64,000 nt of DNA, from positions 28,673 to 92,672 of the forward strand of contig NZ_JACJSF010000027.1 in NCBI RefSeq assembly GCF_014698035.1, written 5' to 3'. Positions 55,047 to 64,000 of this stretch are shown piece by piece. The notes under the pieces are model-generated. The model was not told the DNA's origin. It made no database searches and saw only the letters and a program-made list of their open reading frames with translations. The position numbers were made by a program, and so were the translations under genes. Source of the DNA: Desmonostoc muscorum FACHB-395. GTDB lineage: Bacteria > Cyanobacteriota > Cyanobacteriia > Cyanobacteriales > Nostocaceae. How positions within the stretch are numbered: position 1 is the first letter of the stretch; each line of letters begins with the position of its first letter.

Positions 55047-57263
55047 ATGCAGTTGAATCGAAGTAATTTTCTCAAGTCTCTGATCCAGCCAGAGCCAGGA
55101 AAACCAGCAATATCCAACGGCTTGCGAGCTGCATTAGCGTTGGGAGTTCCGATGCTAATTGGGCAACTCATCAACCAAAGGGAAAGCGGATTATTTGTCG
55201 GTTTAATGGCTTACTTTGTCAACTTAGCAAATGTTGGTGGCCCTTACCAGATCAAAGCTAAGGCGATGGTGGCGGCTACTTTGGGAATGGCTGTTTCGGT
55301 ATTTGTGGGTACTCTAGTCGCTAAAATTCTAGGATTATCTGTAGTACTGACATTTCTTTGGGGACTTGCTTCAGGTTTTGCGTCGATGTATGGTAACGCT
55401 GGTGCAAATGTCGGTCTGGTTGTAGGGGTATCATTTATTTCGACGATCGCACAGCCAGGAAATCTGGAAACCGCACTCATGCGATCGCTGCTATGTCTAA
55501 TTGCAGGTGGATGGGCGATGTTACTTTCTTTAGTAATGTGGCCTTTTAGACCTTATGACCCACTAAGAATAGCTTTGGCTGATTGCTTCAGTGGAATCGC
55601 CAAATACATTCAGGCATTTCTCGGTAAGGTGGCAACACCTGAAAATATTCTCGAAATTAGACAGGCGTTAGAGACAGCACGGACTATTTTAGGTACTGGA
55701 CGGATCGGAAAGCCGGCTCGGAGTTGGATGGATGAGCAGTTATTGGTACTAATTCAGGATGGCGATCGCTTGCTTGGCTCGGTTATTGCCTTAACAGAGT
55801 TACTAGAAACACACTTCAAACAACAGCAATATCAGGCAGTTCAGCAATTAGTAGACGATGCACTCGAACAAATATCAGTCATTCTGCAAGCCATAGCGAA
55901 AGTCATATCTCGCAAGCCTGCTAGCATCGATTTGGGAAATCTTAACCGCATTTATGAGGCACTAAAAGAACAAGAAAGTCTGCAAAGAAAAGCAATTGCT
56001 GGGAGTGAGACAGACTACACAACCCTCGTTGCTTTCACTAACCTGGTGCTGATGATAGAAAAACTGATCAAGCAGTTGCAATATACAGCTCAGACAGTTA
56101 AATCTCTGGTAGAACATAACAAGATGAGTCGCCGAGATGTAGATAAACTTCTTGTAGTTGAAGATGAACAGCGATCGCTCTTAAGTTTACTCAAAGACAA
56201 CCTCACGTTAGACTCAGCAATTTTTCGCCATGCTCTCCGCATTAGTGTAACTCTAACTATAGGCGTAATCCTATATAGCATTACTAATTTACCAATGGGG
56301 TATTGGGTGACACTAACAAGCATCCTAGTCCTCAAACCGAACTTGGGCGCAACTTTCCAGAGGTTTTTCCAGCGAGTTGGCGGGACGATCTTGGGAGCCG
56401 TGTTAGCAGCTGTTCTAGTCGCAACCATAACCAGCAAGACTGTGTTAGACATCATCATTTTGCTGACAGTATTTTTTGGCATTTCCCTAATCAGTGTCAA
56501 CTATGGCTATTCAGTGATTTTCTTATCAATATTTGTCTTACTAATTATCGATATTGGTAATCCCATTGGTTGGCAATTTGCTGGCTTTCGCGTCTTGAAT
56601 ACATTAATTGGGGCGGGACTGGCTTTTGCAAGCCATTACTTTATATTGCCAAATCGGGAACGCGATCGCTTACCCAGCCAACTCGCCACTGCACTGCGAG
56701 AATGTCACAAGTACTTTTGGGATGTGATGGCTGTTTACCAGGGAACAAAAGAGCATGACTCCACCATTATCAGTCAACGGCGACAAACGGGATTGGCAAT
56801 TGGCAACGCTCAAGCCTCATTTCAAGGATTGCTGCGCGAACCCCAAATGCCCAAAGAATTAGTAGAACCAGTGATGACGCTGTTGGTGTACATGGGACGT
56901 TTTACTAACTCCGTGACAGTTTTAGCAGTGCATCTCGAACATTTTCGAGGAACAGTACCACTGCCGGAATTAGAAACTTTTGTCCGTCAAGTTTCGCTAA
57001 TGTTAGAGCAGTTAGCTGATTCAGTACAACTGGAAATTACCCCACCGCCCTTACCTAGCTTGGAAGAAACACTGCAAAAAATCCAACCGCACCTGCAAGC
57101 ACTGCGTACAGCGCGAATACAAGAACTAACTGTCAATCAAGGGCATACACCTGTTCGTCAAGCAGTCATTGATTACAGCATATTAGATTTGGAGATCGAT
57201 CAGATTGTCCGGCGGTTGACTGCTATGCACTCAGCGATGGAACGGCTAATTTCAACGAAATAA
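55047..57263 (+). CDS. FUSC-family inner-membrane protein (aromatic acid/fusaric acid exporter-like)
   Basis: 738 residues from ATG 55047; TTG 55032 is a less likely start. Two hydrophobic blocks of about six helices each (residues ~25-165 and ~400-510) are separated by a long cytoplasmic helical region. The second block holds the FUSC_2-type motif TNLPMGYWVTLTSILVLKPNLGATFQRFFQRVGGTILGA. This matches YccS/FUSC proteins, some of which export aromatic carboxylic acids with MFP partners. No membrane-fusion gene is adjacent, so the substrate is open. Confidence 0.87.
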   Translation: MQLNRSNFLKSLIQPEPGKPAISNGLRAALALGVPMLIGQLINQRESGLFVGLMAYFVNLANVGGPYQIKAKAMVAATLGMAVSVFVGTLVAKILGLSVVLTFLWGLASGFASMYGNAGANVGLVVGVSFISTIAQPGNLETALMRSLLCLIAGGWAMLLSLVMWPFRPYDPLRIALADCFSGIAKYIQAFLGKVATPENILEIRQALETARTILGTGRIGKPARSWMDEQLLVLIQDGDRLLGSVIALTELLETHFKQQQYQAVQQLVDDALEQISVILQAIAKVISRKPASIDLGNLNRIYEALKEQESLQRKAIAGSETDYTTLVAFTNLVLMIEKLIKQLQYTAQTVKSLVEHNKMSRRDVDKLLVVEDEQRSLLSLLKDNLTLDSAIFRHALRISVTLTIGVILYSITNLPMGYWVTLTSILVLKPNLGATFQRFFQRVGGTILGAVLAAVLVATITSKTVLDIIILLTVFFGISLISVNYGYSVIFLSIFVLLIIDIGNPIGWQFAGFRVLNTLIGAGLAFASHYFILPNRERDRLPSQLATALRECHKYFWDVMAVYQGTKEHDSTIISQRRQTGLAIGNAQASFQGLLREPQMPKELVEPVMTLLVYMGRFTNSVTVLAVHLEHFRGTVPLPELETFVRQVSLMLEQLADSVQLEITPPPLPSLEETLQKIQPHLQALRTARIQELTVNQGHTPVRQAVIDYSILDLEIDQIVRRLTAMHSAMERLISTK

Positions 57264-57343
57264 AGCGCATTTTTTTCTTTGCAAGTCCCTATTTTTCCCA
57301 AATCAAATAAGACTTCTATATTATTTTGTTCTTTGCTGATCTT

Positions 57344-59782
57344 TCAAAAATGGATTAATGGCAAAAATTTCATAATATTTGTTACTTGCCTTAAAGTTTT
57401 TAATTCTGGGATATCTGGTTTTAATTGTTCTGCGATCGCTAATTTTTGTTCAGCTTGTGCAGGTTGAAAGTCATATAAATAAACAACAGCTAAATAAAGC
57501 CATGCGTAAGGATTTTTAGCATCATATTTAGTTAATTCTATTAAATTTTGGATTAATTCTGGGACTTGGCGCTGTAAAAGTTGTGATAAGACTAGAGTGT
57601 AACGCCAATTTAAGTTATTTGGCTCTCTTTGCAGATGATAATTAGCCGCAAATCCAATCTGTTTTAAATAATCTTGAGTAGGATCGTATAGATTGAAATT
57701 ATCTATCTGTGCAAAGATATTATTTAATTTACCCTGTTGCAACTCTTGTGCTAGTTGTGAAGTTCGAGTAACGAAATCGAGAGGTGGGGATTTTTCTCCT
57801 GTTCCTACATCTGTCACATCTACAGTAATATCTGGAATATTTAAAGATGTGACTTTATTGGTTCTTCTATCTAAATATAGTGCTGATAGCTGATATTTTC
57901 CTACTGGTAACGTTTTAGGAATAAATGTGGCTAAGGATTCTTTCACCTGGAAAGTTCCTTCAGGATGACATTTGATACCACAGTATAAATTTCCCAACCC
58001 AATGGCATGATCGTGATCCCAAGATGATTGGGCATTTTGCCATTTTAATAGTAAAATACCATTTTGCAAATCATCCCATGAACCTGTTATTTGATATGTT
58101 ACTGGATTATTTTTATCTAAGATTAATTTTTGAGAAATCGCAATCTTTTCTAGACTAATTACAGACTCAGTATTGCTGATTTTTTGAACAACTACATAAG
58201 GATTCTTGCGGTTATATAATCGAAGTTTATCTCCATTAGGCAATATCCAATCGCCCTGTAATTTCAAATCAGTAGAAGATTTAACTAAAGAGTTTAATTT
58301 CCGTTTAATCTCTCCACTATCTCCTGGTTGGTTTGGTTCATTATCTCTAGTGACATACCAAGAAAAATATTGTAAATCTTCCTCTGCCTGAGATAAATTA
58401 TAGGTGAATTTTCTGCCATATACGCGGAAATCTGCTAATGCGCCAAAATAATCTAAAGTAAACTCATTTATTTGAGATGTAGAAACAGGAATTACTCCTA
58501 AAGTTGACCTTAAATATATATTTTTTTCAATGATTTTATTTATCAGTTGACCCAAGGGATATTTGTTGCCATCATTATTAGGAAAATGTTTACCACCCCA
58601 TGCTTGAATTAGGGGTAACGGAAACAAATTATTGACTAACAATATACTACTTAATACCAGAGTTGCTAATCTCAGTCTATCAAAATATACATTTTCAATT
58701 AGATTAAATAAATCCGCCAATATTAAACTAATTATAGGGAAGCATGGCAGAATAAATCTAATGTCTTTATTTGTACCCAAAGTACAAATTATATAGCTAC
58801 TTACTAAAGTAACTAATAACCAAATTCGAGCCGATTTATGGAGAGATATGGGAATTAAACTAGTAGTAAATTTATATTTAATAAGATAAACCAATAAAAC
58901 GCCAATACTCACAGATAATATTGGTAAACCAACGCTTTCCGGGATCATCTTTGGATAGAACAACCATCCAGCAATAGTTGTGGCCGAAGGATCGCCTTCT
59001 CCTTTTCCGACTTGGTTAGCGTTTAATGCCGATGTAATAATTGTTAACCAATTTAAGCTATACCAAGAACCACAAATTAACCAAGCTATCATCAAAGATA
59101 AGCAAGTTTGTATTAGCTTGATAAATTTACGTTTTCTAATAAAGGTAATTAATGTCCAAATACTAGGAACTAAAATAAAAATAAACCCTGTAGGTTTAGT
59201 CAACAATATTAAACCTATACCTATGCCCAATATGATAGTTAATCCCCATGATAAAAACCCAATATAACTATCTTTCCAAATTGTCAAAATTGTGAAAGTT
59301 ACTATAACAATTGCTGTTAGCCCATAATCTAATAAATAATCTGTCCGGATCATTCCTAAAATAGGAAATAACAGACAAAATATGCTGGCAGTTATGCTAG
59401 TTTTTCGATTTTTAAATAAAAAGTTACCTAAATGATACACTGAAAGTATAATCATTGCAGTATATAATAAGTTTACCAAGCTTGCCTGGTCATATCCACG
59501 CCCAAACAACATCAAGAATGGTACGGTGCAAATATATAAAAAAGGAGCGCGATAACTTGGAGTTAATTGCCACAGAGATAACCACCAATTTCCTGAGAAG
59601 ATATTAAAGTTTTGAAAAATCCTATAATGATGTAATGCTGTCGTTAAATGTGCGCTTTGATCGTAGGATGGAATTGAATCATCTAATAAAAACCAGGTTC
59701 TATCTATAGCTAATGCTATTAGCCAAATTATTAAGAGGATAATATAGTCTTTTCTCCTCTGAGAAGGCACAAAATTATTCAT
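57344..59782 (-). CDS. Membrane glycosyltransferase, GT39/PMT-like, with C-terminal TPR
   Basis: 812 residues. About ten TM helices in the first 410 residues and, after the first helix, an acidic DDSIPSYDQSAHLTTALHHYR loop typical of GT-C (ArnT/PMT/GT39) enzymes, which use lipid-linked sugars. A soluble domain of ~300 residues follows, then two TPR-like units near the end (NPYAWLYLAVVYLYDFQPAQAEQKLAIA). Probably glycosylates a surface lipid, polymer or protein. Convergent with the FUSC gene; no other polysaccharide genes nearby. Confidence 0.82.
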   Translation of the reverse strand: MNNFVPSQRRKDYIILLIIWLIALAIDRTWFLLDDSIPSYDQSAHLTTALHHYRIFQNFNIFSGNWWLSLWQLTPSYRAPFLYICTVPFLMLFGRGYDQASLVNLLYTAMIILSVYHLGNFLFKNRKTSITASIFCLLFPILGMIRTDYLLDYGLTAIVIVTFTILTIWKDSYIGFLSWGLTIILGIGIGLILLTKPTGFIFILVPSIWTLITFIRKRKFIKLIQTCLSLMIAWLICGSWYSLNWLTIITSALNANQVGKGEGDPSATTIAGWLFYPKMIPESVGLPILSVSIGVLLVYLIKYKFTTSLIPISLHKSARIWLLVTLVSSYIICTLGTNKDIRFILPCFPIISLILADLFNLIENVYFDRLRLATLVLSSILLVNNLFPLPLIQAWGGKHFPNNDGNKYPLGQLINKIIEKNIYLRSTLGVIPVSTSQINEFTLDYFGALADFRVYGRKFTYNLSQAEEDLQYFSWYVTRDNEPNQPGDSGEIKRKLNSLVKSSTDLKLQGDWILPNGDKLRLYNRKNPYVVVQKISNTESVISLEKIAISQKLILDKNNPVTYQITGSWDDLQNGILLLKWQNAQSSWDHDHAIGLGNLYCGIKCHPEGTFQVKESLATFIPKTLPVGKYQLSALYLDRRTNKVTSLNIPDITVDVTDVGTGEKSPPLDFVTRTSQLAQELQQGKLNNIFAQIDNFNLYDPTQDYLKQIGFAANYHLQREPNNLNWRYTLVLSQLLQRQVPELIQNLIELTKYDAKNPYAWLYLAVVYLYDFQPAQAEQKLAIAEQLKPDIPELKTLRQVTNIMKFLPLIHF

Positions 59783-59950
59783 ATTAATTGCTCAAAAATA
59801 AAGCTCAACTAATTATATATCTGTCATGTATCGTTGTTTTACTAAATATTATGTCAGCTTAACTACTTATTAAACGCCAAAAATCACCCTTGATCCTGGA
59901 AAAGATTAAGAGATGGAGTGCAATAATTGTGGGAATCATAACTGCTCTTT

Positions 59951-59973
59951 TAGAGGATGTTTGAAAAGTCCTC
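59951..59973. repeat. Solo end of repeat family C
   Basis: TAGAGGATGTTTGAAAAGTC (59951-59970) matches the right-hand end of the 40022-40260 element in inverted form. No partner end was found within the following 110 bases before the FGH gene. Confidence 0.6.
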
Positions 59974-60069
59974 TTGTCGGTATTAAAAGCTCTAAATCCT
60001 CCTAAACCTCGCGATAAATTGAGTGACTTTGATTCCGGTTGCCCATTCTCTCGTATTCTTGTTCAAAAA

Positions 60070-60957
60070 TCAAAATAGAAACGTGGGGTTTAAATAGATA
60101 AAAACTGCTGTAATCAATAAAGCGATCGCATGGTGGCGGATATGATCTTCAATAAAACTGGCGATGAAATAATAACTGTGGTCATAGCCTTCTTGGTAAC
60201 GCAAGTTTAGCGGCTGCTTAACATCTGCACAAGCTTTCTCAAACACTTCCGGCAGTAATTGTTCTGCTAAAAATTTATCAGCAGTCCCTTGATCAATGAG
60301 AATTGAACTGTGATATCCTACTTGTTTGACTAATTCGCTAGCATCATAAGCACGCCAACTTTCTTGATTTTTGCCAAGATAACCACCAAAAGCCTTTTGT
60401 CCCCAAGGACAACGCATAGGTGCTGTGATAGGTGCAAAGGCTGATACTGATTTATAAAGTTCTGGGTTTCTCATTGCACAGACAAGCGCCCCATGTCCTC
60501 CCATTGAATGACCAAAAATACCTTGTTTTTCAGGTTGGGTGGGGAAATTTGCGTTAATCAAAGCAGGTAGTTCGTGGACGACATAACTATACATTTGGTA
60601 GTTTTTACGCCACGGTTCTTCTGTAGCATCAACATAAAAGCCTGCACCTGTACCAAAATCCCAGTCATCATCCTCGCCTGTAATGCCAGTATTACGCGGA
60701 CTTGTATCTGGCGCAACCAGCATCAAGCCGTACTCAGCCGCAAAGCGTTGCACTCCCCCCGCCTTAACCATGAAATTCTCTTCCGTGCAAGTCAACCCAG
60801 AGAGAAAATAGAGAATTGGCACAGGTTTATGATTTGCTTGTGGTGGTTGATAAACAGCAAAACGCATTTCACCATTACAGGTTGAGGAGAAATGACTGTA
60901 AAAGCCGAGTTTGCCACCGAAGCTTTTATATTCCGAAATGACGTTGACGTTAGGCAT
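60070..60957 (-). CDS. fghA: S-formylglutathione hydrolase
   Basis: Serine esterase hydrolysing S-formylglutathione to formate and glutathione, the step after FrmA in formaldehyde detoxification. 295 residues, esterase-D fold. Landmarks: [21 protein letters not shown] (oxyanion region; read in parts), the nucleophile in [20 protein letters not shown] (Asp) and GYDHSYYF (His). The C terminus runs on for about 15 hydrophobic residues ([18 protein letters not shown]) beyond the usual end. Starts 60 bases after the potassium channel gene on the same strand. Confidence 0.94.
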   Translation of the reverse strand: MPNVNVISEYKSFGGKLGFYSHFSSTCNGEMRFAVYQPPQANHKPVPILYFLSGLTCTEENFMVKAGGVQRFAAEYGLMLVAPDTSPRNTGITGEDDDWDFGTGAGFYVDATEEPWRKNYQMYSYVVHELPALINANFPTQPEKQGIFGHSMGGHGALVCAMRNPELYKSVSAFAPITAPMRCPWGQKAFGGYLGKNQESWRAYDASELVKQVGYHSSILIDQGTADKFLAEQLLPEVFEKACADVKQPLNLRYQEGYDHSYYFIASFIEDHIRHHAIALLITAVFIYLNPTFLF

Positions 60958-61017
60958 TGACTATATTCTCGAACTACCCGGTAATTAGCACTATATACCG
61001 CCGTAGGCGATCGCATT

Positions 61018-61809
61018 TCAATCAACTCTGTGACTAGGTAACTTAGTCCCGCACCTTTTACAAAACCCAGCATCTATATCATGGAAAGCCAATCCACAGT
61101 TGGAACAAACCATTTCTACCTGATTAGCAGTTTTCACAACTTGCTTAATTAAATCCCCCACTTGCCAGGGAATCAGTGCAATTCCTGTGAAAATCATCAA
61201 TACCGTTAGCAAACGTCCTAATTCAGAAATTGGAATAACATCGCCAAATCCCACAGTTGTCATTGTGACAACAGAGAAATAGAATGCATCCAAAAATGTC
61301 CCGTAATTTTGAGGATTAACCGGATGCTCTACTTGATATATTAAGCCAGAATAAATAAAAACAATTGCAAATAATGTAAATAATATCCGCGCAAAGATCA
61401 TGCCATCTTCAGTGCTGATAGTAGCGAATAAAAATCTTCTATCTATAAACCTGATTAATCGTAAAATCCGAAACCATCGCAGTAGCCGGATAAAGCTAAT
61501 ATCCACCATCCCTATAAAAAATGGCAAAATTGCCATTAGGTCAATAATCGAATAAAAGCTAAAAACATACTGAATTTTGTTTTCTGCACTCCACAAACGG
61601 AGTAAATATTCCACCGCGAATATGATAACGATCGCAGTATCGACTAGATGTAATTGAAATCGCACAGAATCAGGAATATTATAAGTTTCTGCGACAAAAA
61701 TTCCTGATGATAATAGTACCAAAGCGGCAAGTGTTAAATTAATCGCCTTACCTATTGGTGTTTCTAGGTCTTTTAAGTAGAATTCTGTTTCTTGTCTGCT
61801 CAATAACAT
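61018..61809 (-). CDS. Voltage-gated potassium channel-like ion transporter with zinc ribbon
   Basis: 263 residues, six-TM VIC-family subunit. S4 is Arg-rich (RLLRWFRILRLIRFIDRRF), the pore helix and filter read VVTMTTVGFGDVIP, and S6 follows. The short cytosolic tail ends in a zinc-ribbon-like module CSNCGLAFHDIDAGFCKRCG (two CxxC pairs). Function: K+ permeation gated by voltage, possibly sensitive to metal or redox through the ribbon (inference). Confidence 0.9.
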   Translation of the reverse strand: MLLSRQETEFYLKDLETPIGKAINLTLAALVLLSSGIFVAETYNIPDSVRFQLHLVDTAIVIIFAVEYLLRLWSAENKIQYVFSFYSIIDLMAILPFFIGMVDISFIRLLRWFRILRLIRFIDRRFLFATISTEDGMIFARILFTLFAIVFIYSGLIYQVEHPVNPQNYGTFLDAFYFSVVTMTTVGFGDVIPISELGRLLTVLMIFTGIALIPWQVGDLIKQVVKTANQVEMVCSNCGLAFHDIDAGFCKRCGTKLPSHRVD

Positions 61810-61897
61810 ATTCGACTATTAACTAATCTTAATTCCCAGTTATAGCATCAGAAATACGATATTATTAATCACTATCCTTATATTAACCTCACTTTCT

Positions 61898-62323
61898 ATG
61901 ATTCCAGAATATTTTATGCGTTTAGCTTTGGCGCAAGCAAAAGAAGGAGATACACCTTACGGTGCTGTGATTGTTAAAGATAACGAAGTTGTTGCCGTAG
62001 CTCATAATACTGTTATCAGAGACAAGGATCCATCAGCCCATGCTGAAATCAATGTTATTCGTAGTTTAACAGCTAAACTTAAAAACCATTTTTTAGAAGG
62101 TTATAGTATATATACAACTTGCGAACCTTGTCCCATGTGTGCAACTGCTTGTGTTTGGAGTGGTTTATCAGAAATTGTATATGGTGCTTCAATTCAAGAC
62201 TTAATCTCGATAAATCAATCACAAATTAATCTATCTTGTGAAGAGGTAATCGCTAAATCATTTAGAAGCATTAAAGTCACCAAAGGCATTTTAAAAAATG
62301 AATGTTTGGAGTTATTTAAATAA
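61898..62323 (+). CDS. Nucleoside/guanine deaminase (CDA family)
   Basis: 141 residues, cytidine-deaminase-like zinc hydrolase: SAHAEINVI supplies the His ligand and proton-shuttle Glu, CEPCPMCATAC the two Cys ligands. Length and GDTPYGAVIVKDNEVV resemble guanine deaminase/tRNA-adenosine deaminase relatives. Substrate (guanine, cytosine or tRNA adenosine) cannot be fixed from sequence; TadA usually has a longer C-terminal helix. Divergent from the channel gene by 88 bases. Confidence 0.87.
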   Translation: MIPEYFMRLALAQAKEGDTPYGAVIVKDNEVVAVAHNTVIRDKDPSAHAEINVIRSLTAKLKNHFLEGYSIYTTCEPCPMCATACVWSGLSEIVYGASIQDLISINQSQINLSCEEVIAKSFRSIKVTKGILKNECLELFK

Positions 62324-62691
62324 ACTGCAACACATTTATAGGAATCCGGTTTGATTCCTGAATTTACTTACGTGGATTGGGAATTGGGAAGAAAAGAGGG
62401 ATACATCTGTACTGAGTCTTGTTCAAAAATCAAATAGGAGTCCCATAGCTTTTTCATTAGGTAAGCGCAAATCTTTGTGGCGATTGTCTTGAAAACTGTT
62501 ATGGGCATTGCTTGGAATATTTTTTGTCCCCCACGACGTTATATATAAGGTTGTAATACCCTTGGGACGGTCTACCACTTATTCTAGGATACAAGGTTGA
62601 GTTGAGGAACGAAACCCAAGATATGCCAGTTTTAGTTTTTAGTCTTAACCCAAGCGTATTGCTATATAAGCGGCTTCAGCCCCTTTACATT
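62324..62691. other. Intergenic region after the deaminase gene
   Basis: No coding frame or clear repeat was recognised. Upstream half of a 747-base gap that ends with the psbA promoter region. Confidence 0.4.
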
Positions 62692-62781
62692 AGACATCTC
62701 CAGAAATTAATTATGCTTTACCTGAAACCTTTGTAGAGACGTTGCATTGCAACGTCTCTACATTCATTTTCGGAGATGTCT
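62692..62781. mobile_element. 90-bp repeat, family E
   Basis: AGACATCTCC (62692-62701) is inverted, with one mismatch offset, at GGAGATGTCT (62772-62781). The centre is a 29-base perfect palindrome of GTAGAGACGTTGC/GCAACGTCTCTAC. Related to 35731-35820 in opposite orientation. Confidence 0.82.
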
Positions 62782-62796
62782 AAATATCAAGGTTGG

Positions 62797-62842
62797 TTTT
62801 GTGCAGCTTCATATAGAAGTTTTGTGCAGCTTCATATAGAAA
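62797..62842. repeat. 23-bp tandem duplication upstream of psbA
   Basis: TTTTGTGCAGCTTCATATAG occurs at 62797 and again at 62820 (22 identical bases, period 23), about 230-275 bases before the psbA start. May be a slipped duplication or a doubled regulatory site. Confidence 0.8.
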
Positions 62843-63070
62843 TAGTATAAGTAACCGCAATATCGCAAATTTAGGCAAGCGATCGCGGAAATTCATATAA
62901 AATCCTCTCGCTTGCTCGTAACTTGGATTTGTGATAAGCAAAGCTGATGAGTTTCATCAGGTTTACAAAAGTGAAATAGTTGATGAAAAATTGTAAAGCA
63001 TTGTAAAGTGTATTCACAGGCAAAGACAAACGAGCCTGATTCATAAATCACTAACCGCACTTATAAAACA
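62843..63070 (+). promoter_or_regulatory. psbA upstream/leader region
   Basis: 228 bases before ATG 63071 with a HIP1 site (near 62880) and a repeated TTGTAAAG (about 62990 and 63002). It must hold the psbA promoter and 5' leader, but no -35/-10 pair could be fixed. No strong Shine-Dalgarno precedes the ATG. Confidence 0.5.
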
Positions 63071-64000
63071 ATGACAACAACCTTACAACAGCGCTCAAGC
63101 GCTAACGTATGGGATCGATTCTGTGAATGGATCACCAGCACCAACAACCGCATCTACATCGGCTGGTTCGGCGTAGTCATGATCCCCACCTTGCTAGCAG
63201 CTACCGCTTGCTTCGTAATCGCCTTCATCGCCGCACCTCCAGTAGACATCGATGGTATCCGCGAACCAGTAGCAGGTTCCTTGATCTACGGAAACAACAT
63301 CATCTCTGGTGCGGTTGTTCCTTCCTCCAACGCCATTGGCTTGCACTTCTACCCAATTTGGGAAGCAGCATCCCTAGACGAGTGGTTGTACAACGGTGGT
63401 CCTTACCAATTGGTAATTTTCCACTTCCTGATTGGCGTATTCTGCTACTTGGGTCGTGAATGGGAACTATCCTACCGCTTAGGTATGCGTCCTTGGATTG
63501 CGATCGCTTATTCTGCTCCAGTCGCAGCAGCAACCGCAGTATTCTTGGTATACCCCATCGGACAAGGTTCATTCTCTGACGGTATGCCTTTGGGAATCTC
63601 AGGAACATTCAACTTCATGATCGTGTTCCAAGCAGAACACAACATCTTGATGCACCCCTTCCACCAACTAGGTGTAGCTGGTGTATTTGGTGGAAGCTTG
63701 TTCTCTGCAATGCACGGTTCACTAGTAACATCTTCACTAGTTCGTGAAACAACTGAAACCGAATCACAAAACTACGGTTACAAATTCGGTCAAGAAGAAG
63801 AAACCTACAACATCGTTGCGGCTCACGGCTACTTCGGTCGTCTAATCTTCCAATACGCTTCCTTCAACAACAGCCGTTCACTGCACTTCTTCCTAGCAGC
63901 ATGGCCTGTAATCGGAATCTGGTTCACCGCCTTGGGTGTAAGCACAATGGCGTTCAACTTGAACGGTTTCAACTTCAACCAATCAATCATTGACTCTGAA
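63071..64000 (+). CDS. psbA: Photosystem II D1 protein, 3' truncated by the window
   Basis: Reaction-centre core subunit in the thylakoid membrane that binds P680, pheophytin, QB and the Mn cluster. The frame runs from ATG 63071 to the window end: 310 of about 360 residues. Counted key residues are present: Tyr161 (TyrZ), Asp170 and Glu189 (Mn ligands), His190, His198 (P680), His215 (iron/QB) and Ser264-region. Residue 130 is Glu, the state of the high-light D1:2 form rather than Gln of D1:1. The C-terminal Mn ligands and processing site fall outside. Codon use is strongly biased, as in highly expressed genes. Confidence 0.98.
   Translation, partial: MTTTLQQRSSANVWDRFCEWITSTNNRIYIGWFGVVMIPTLLAATACFVIAFIAAPPVDIDGIREPVAGSLIYGNNIISGAVVPSSNAIGLHFYPIWEAASLDEWLYNGGPYQLVIFHFLIGVFCYLGREWELSYRLGMRPWIAIAYSAPVAAATAVFLVYPIGQGSFSDGMPLGISGTFNFMIVFQAEHNILMHPFHQLGVAGVFGGSLFSAMHGSLVTSSLVRETTETESQNYGYKFGQEEETYNIVAAHGYFGRLIFQYASFNNSRSLHFFLAAWPVIGIWFTALGVSTMAFNLNGFNFNQSIIDSE

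Overview
This window comes from the chromosome of a filamentous, heterocyst-type cyanobacterium, most likely Nostoc or a close relative. The evidence is a psbA gene for photosystem II D1 at the right edge, the HIP1 octamer GCGATCGC scattered throughout, heptameric short tandem repeats, many small inverted-repeat elements between genes, and typical Nostoc families (hybrid CHASE3 kinase, RTX exoprotein, cold-type RRM protein, SLH protein). Both edges cut genes: prs on the left and psbA on the right.

Layout. 1-10.8 kb: end of prs, a three-receiver hybrid histidine kinase, two stress-type proteins, rsmI, a PfkB sugar kinase, a CysQ-type phosphatase, and an RRM RNA-binding protein whose ribosome binding site lies in the arm of a 12-bp hairpin. 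10.8-17.7 kb (mostly minus strand): an AprA-like flavoprotein, a HAD hydrolase, a methyltransferase and a truncated acetyltransferase. A RAYT transposase with flanking palindromic repeats then separates these from an AprB-like ferredoxin, a HEAT-repeat protein following. An Mrp ATPase lies upstream. 18.2-22.7 kb: a formylglycine-generating enzyme, the Cys-type arylsulfatase it should activate, and a BASS-like transporter. 22.9-26.3 kb: a DOMON-like/sugar-kinase-like pair and a protein ending in two chromo/Tudor-knot-like repeats. 27.1-35.3 kb: one 2731-residue putatively secreted protein combining a phytase-like region, a PhoX-like region inserted inside a Calx-beta domain, a lamin-tail domain, an ExeM/NucH-like nuclease and RTX repeats.

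35.8-49.7 kb: MlaD- and MlaF-like lipid transport genes, threonine aldolase, a degenerate nuclease-fold protein, a small HD alarmone-hydrolase-like protein, a GAF histidine kinase, glutathione-dependent formaldehyde dehydrogenase, AvtA-type aminotransferase, rimM and phosphoketolase. 49.9-64 kb: an 808-residue protein with the motif seen in contractile-injection-system cargo and a C-terminal domain resembling plant IQM proteins, a beta-helix/SLH protein, a FUSC protein, a membrane glycosyltransferase, S-formylglutathione hydrolase (the second step after the dehydrogenase at 43 kb), a potassium channel, a nucleoside deaminase and psbA.

Intergenic DNA is rich in MITE-like elements. At least seven terminal-inverted-repeat families are recognisable, several present twice, and one copy is flanked by an 11-bp direct repeat. 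Family names and functions are assigned by reading motifs, not by database search.
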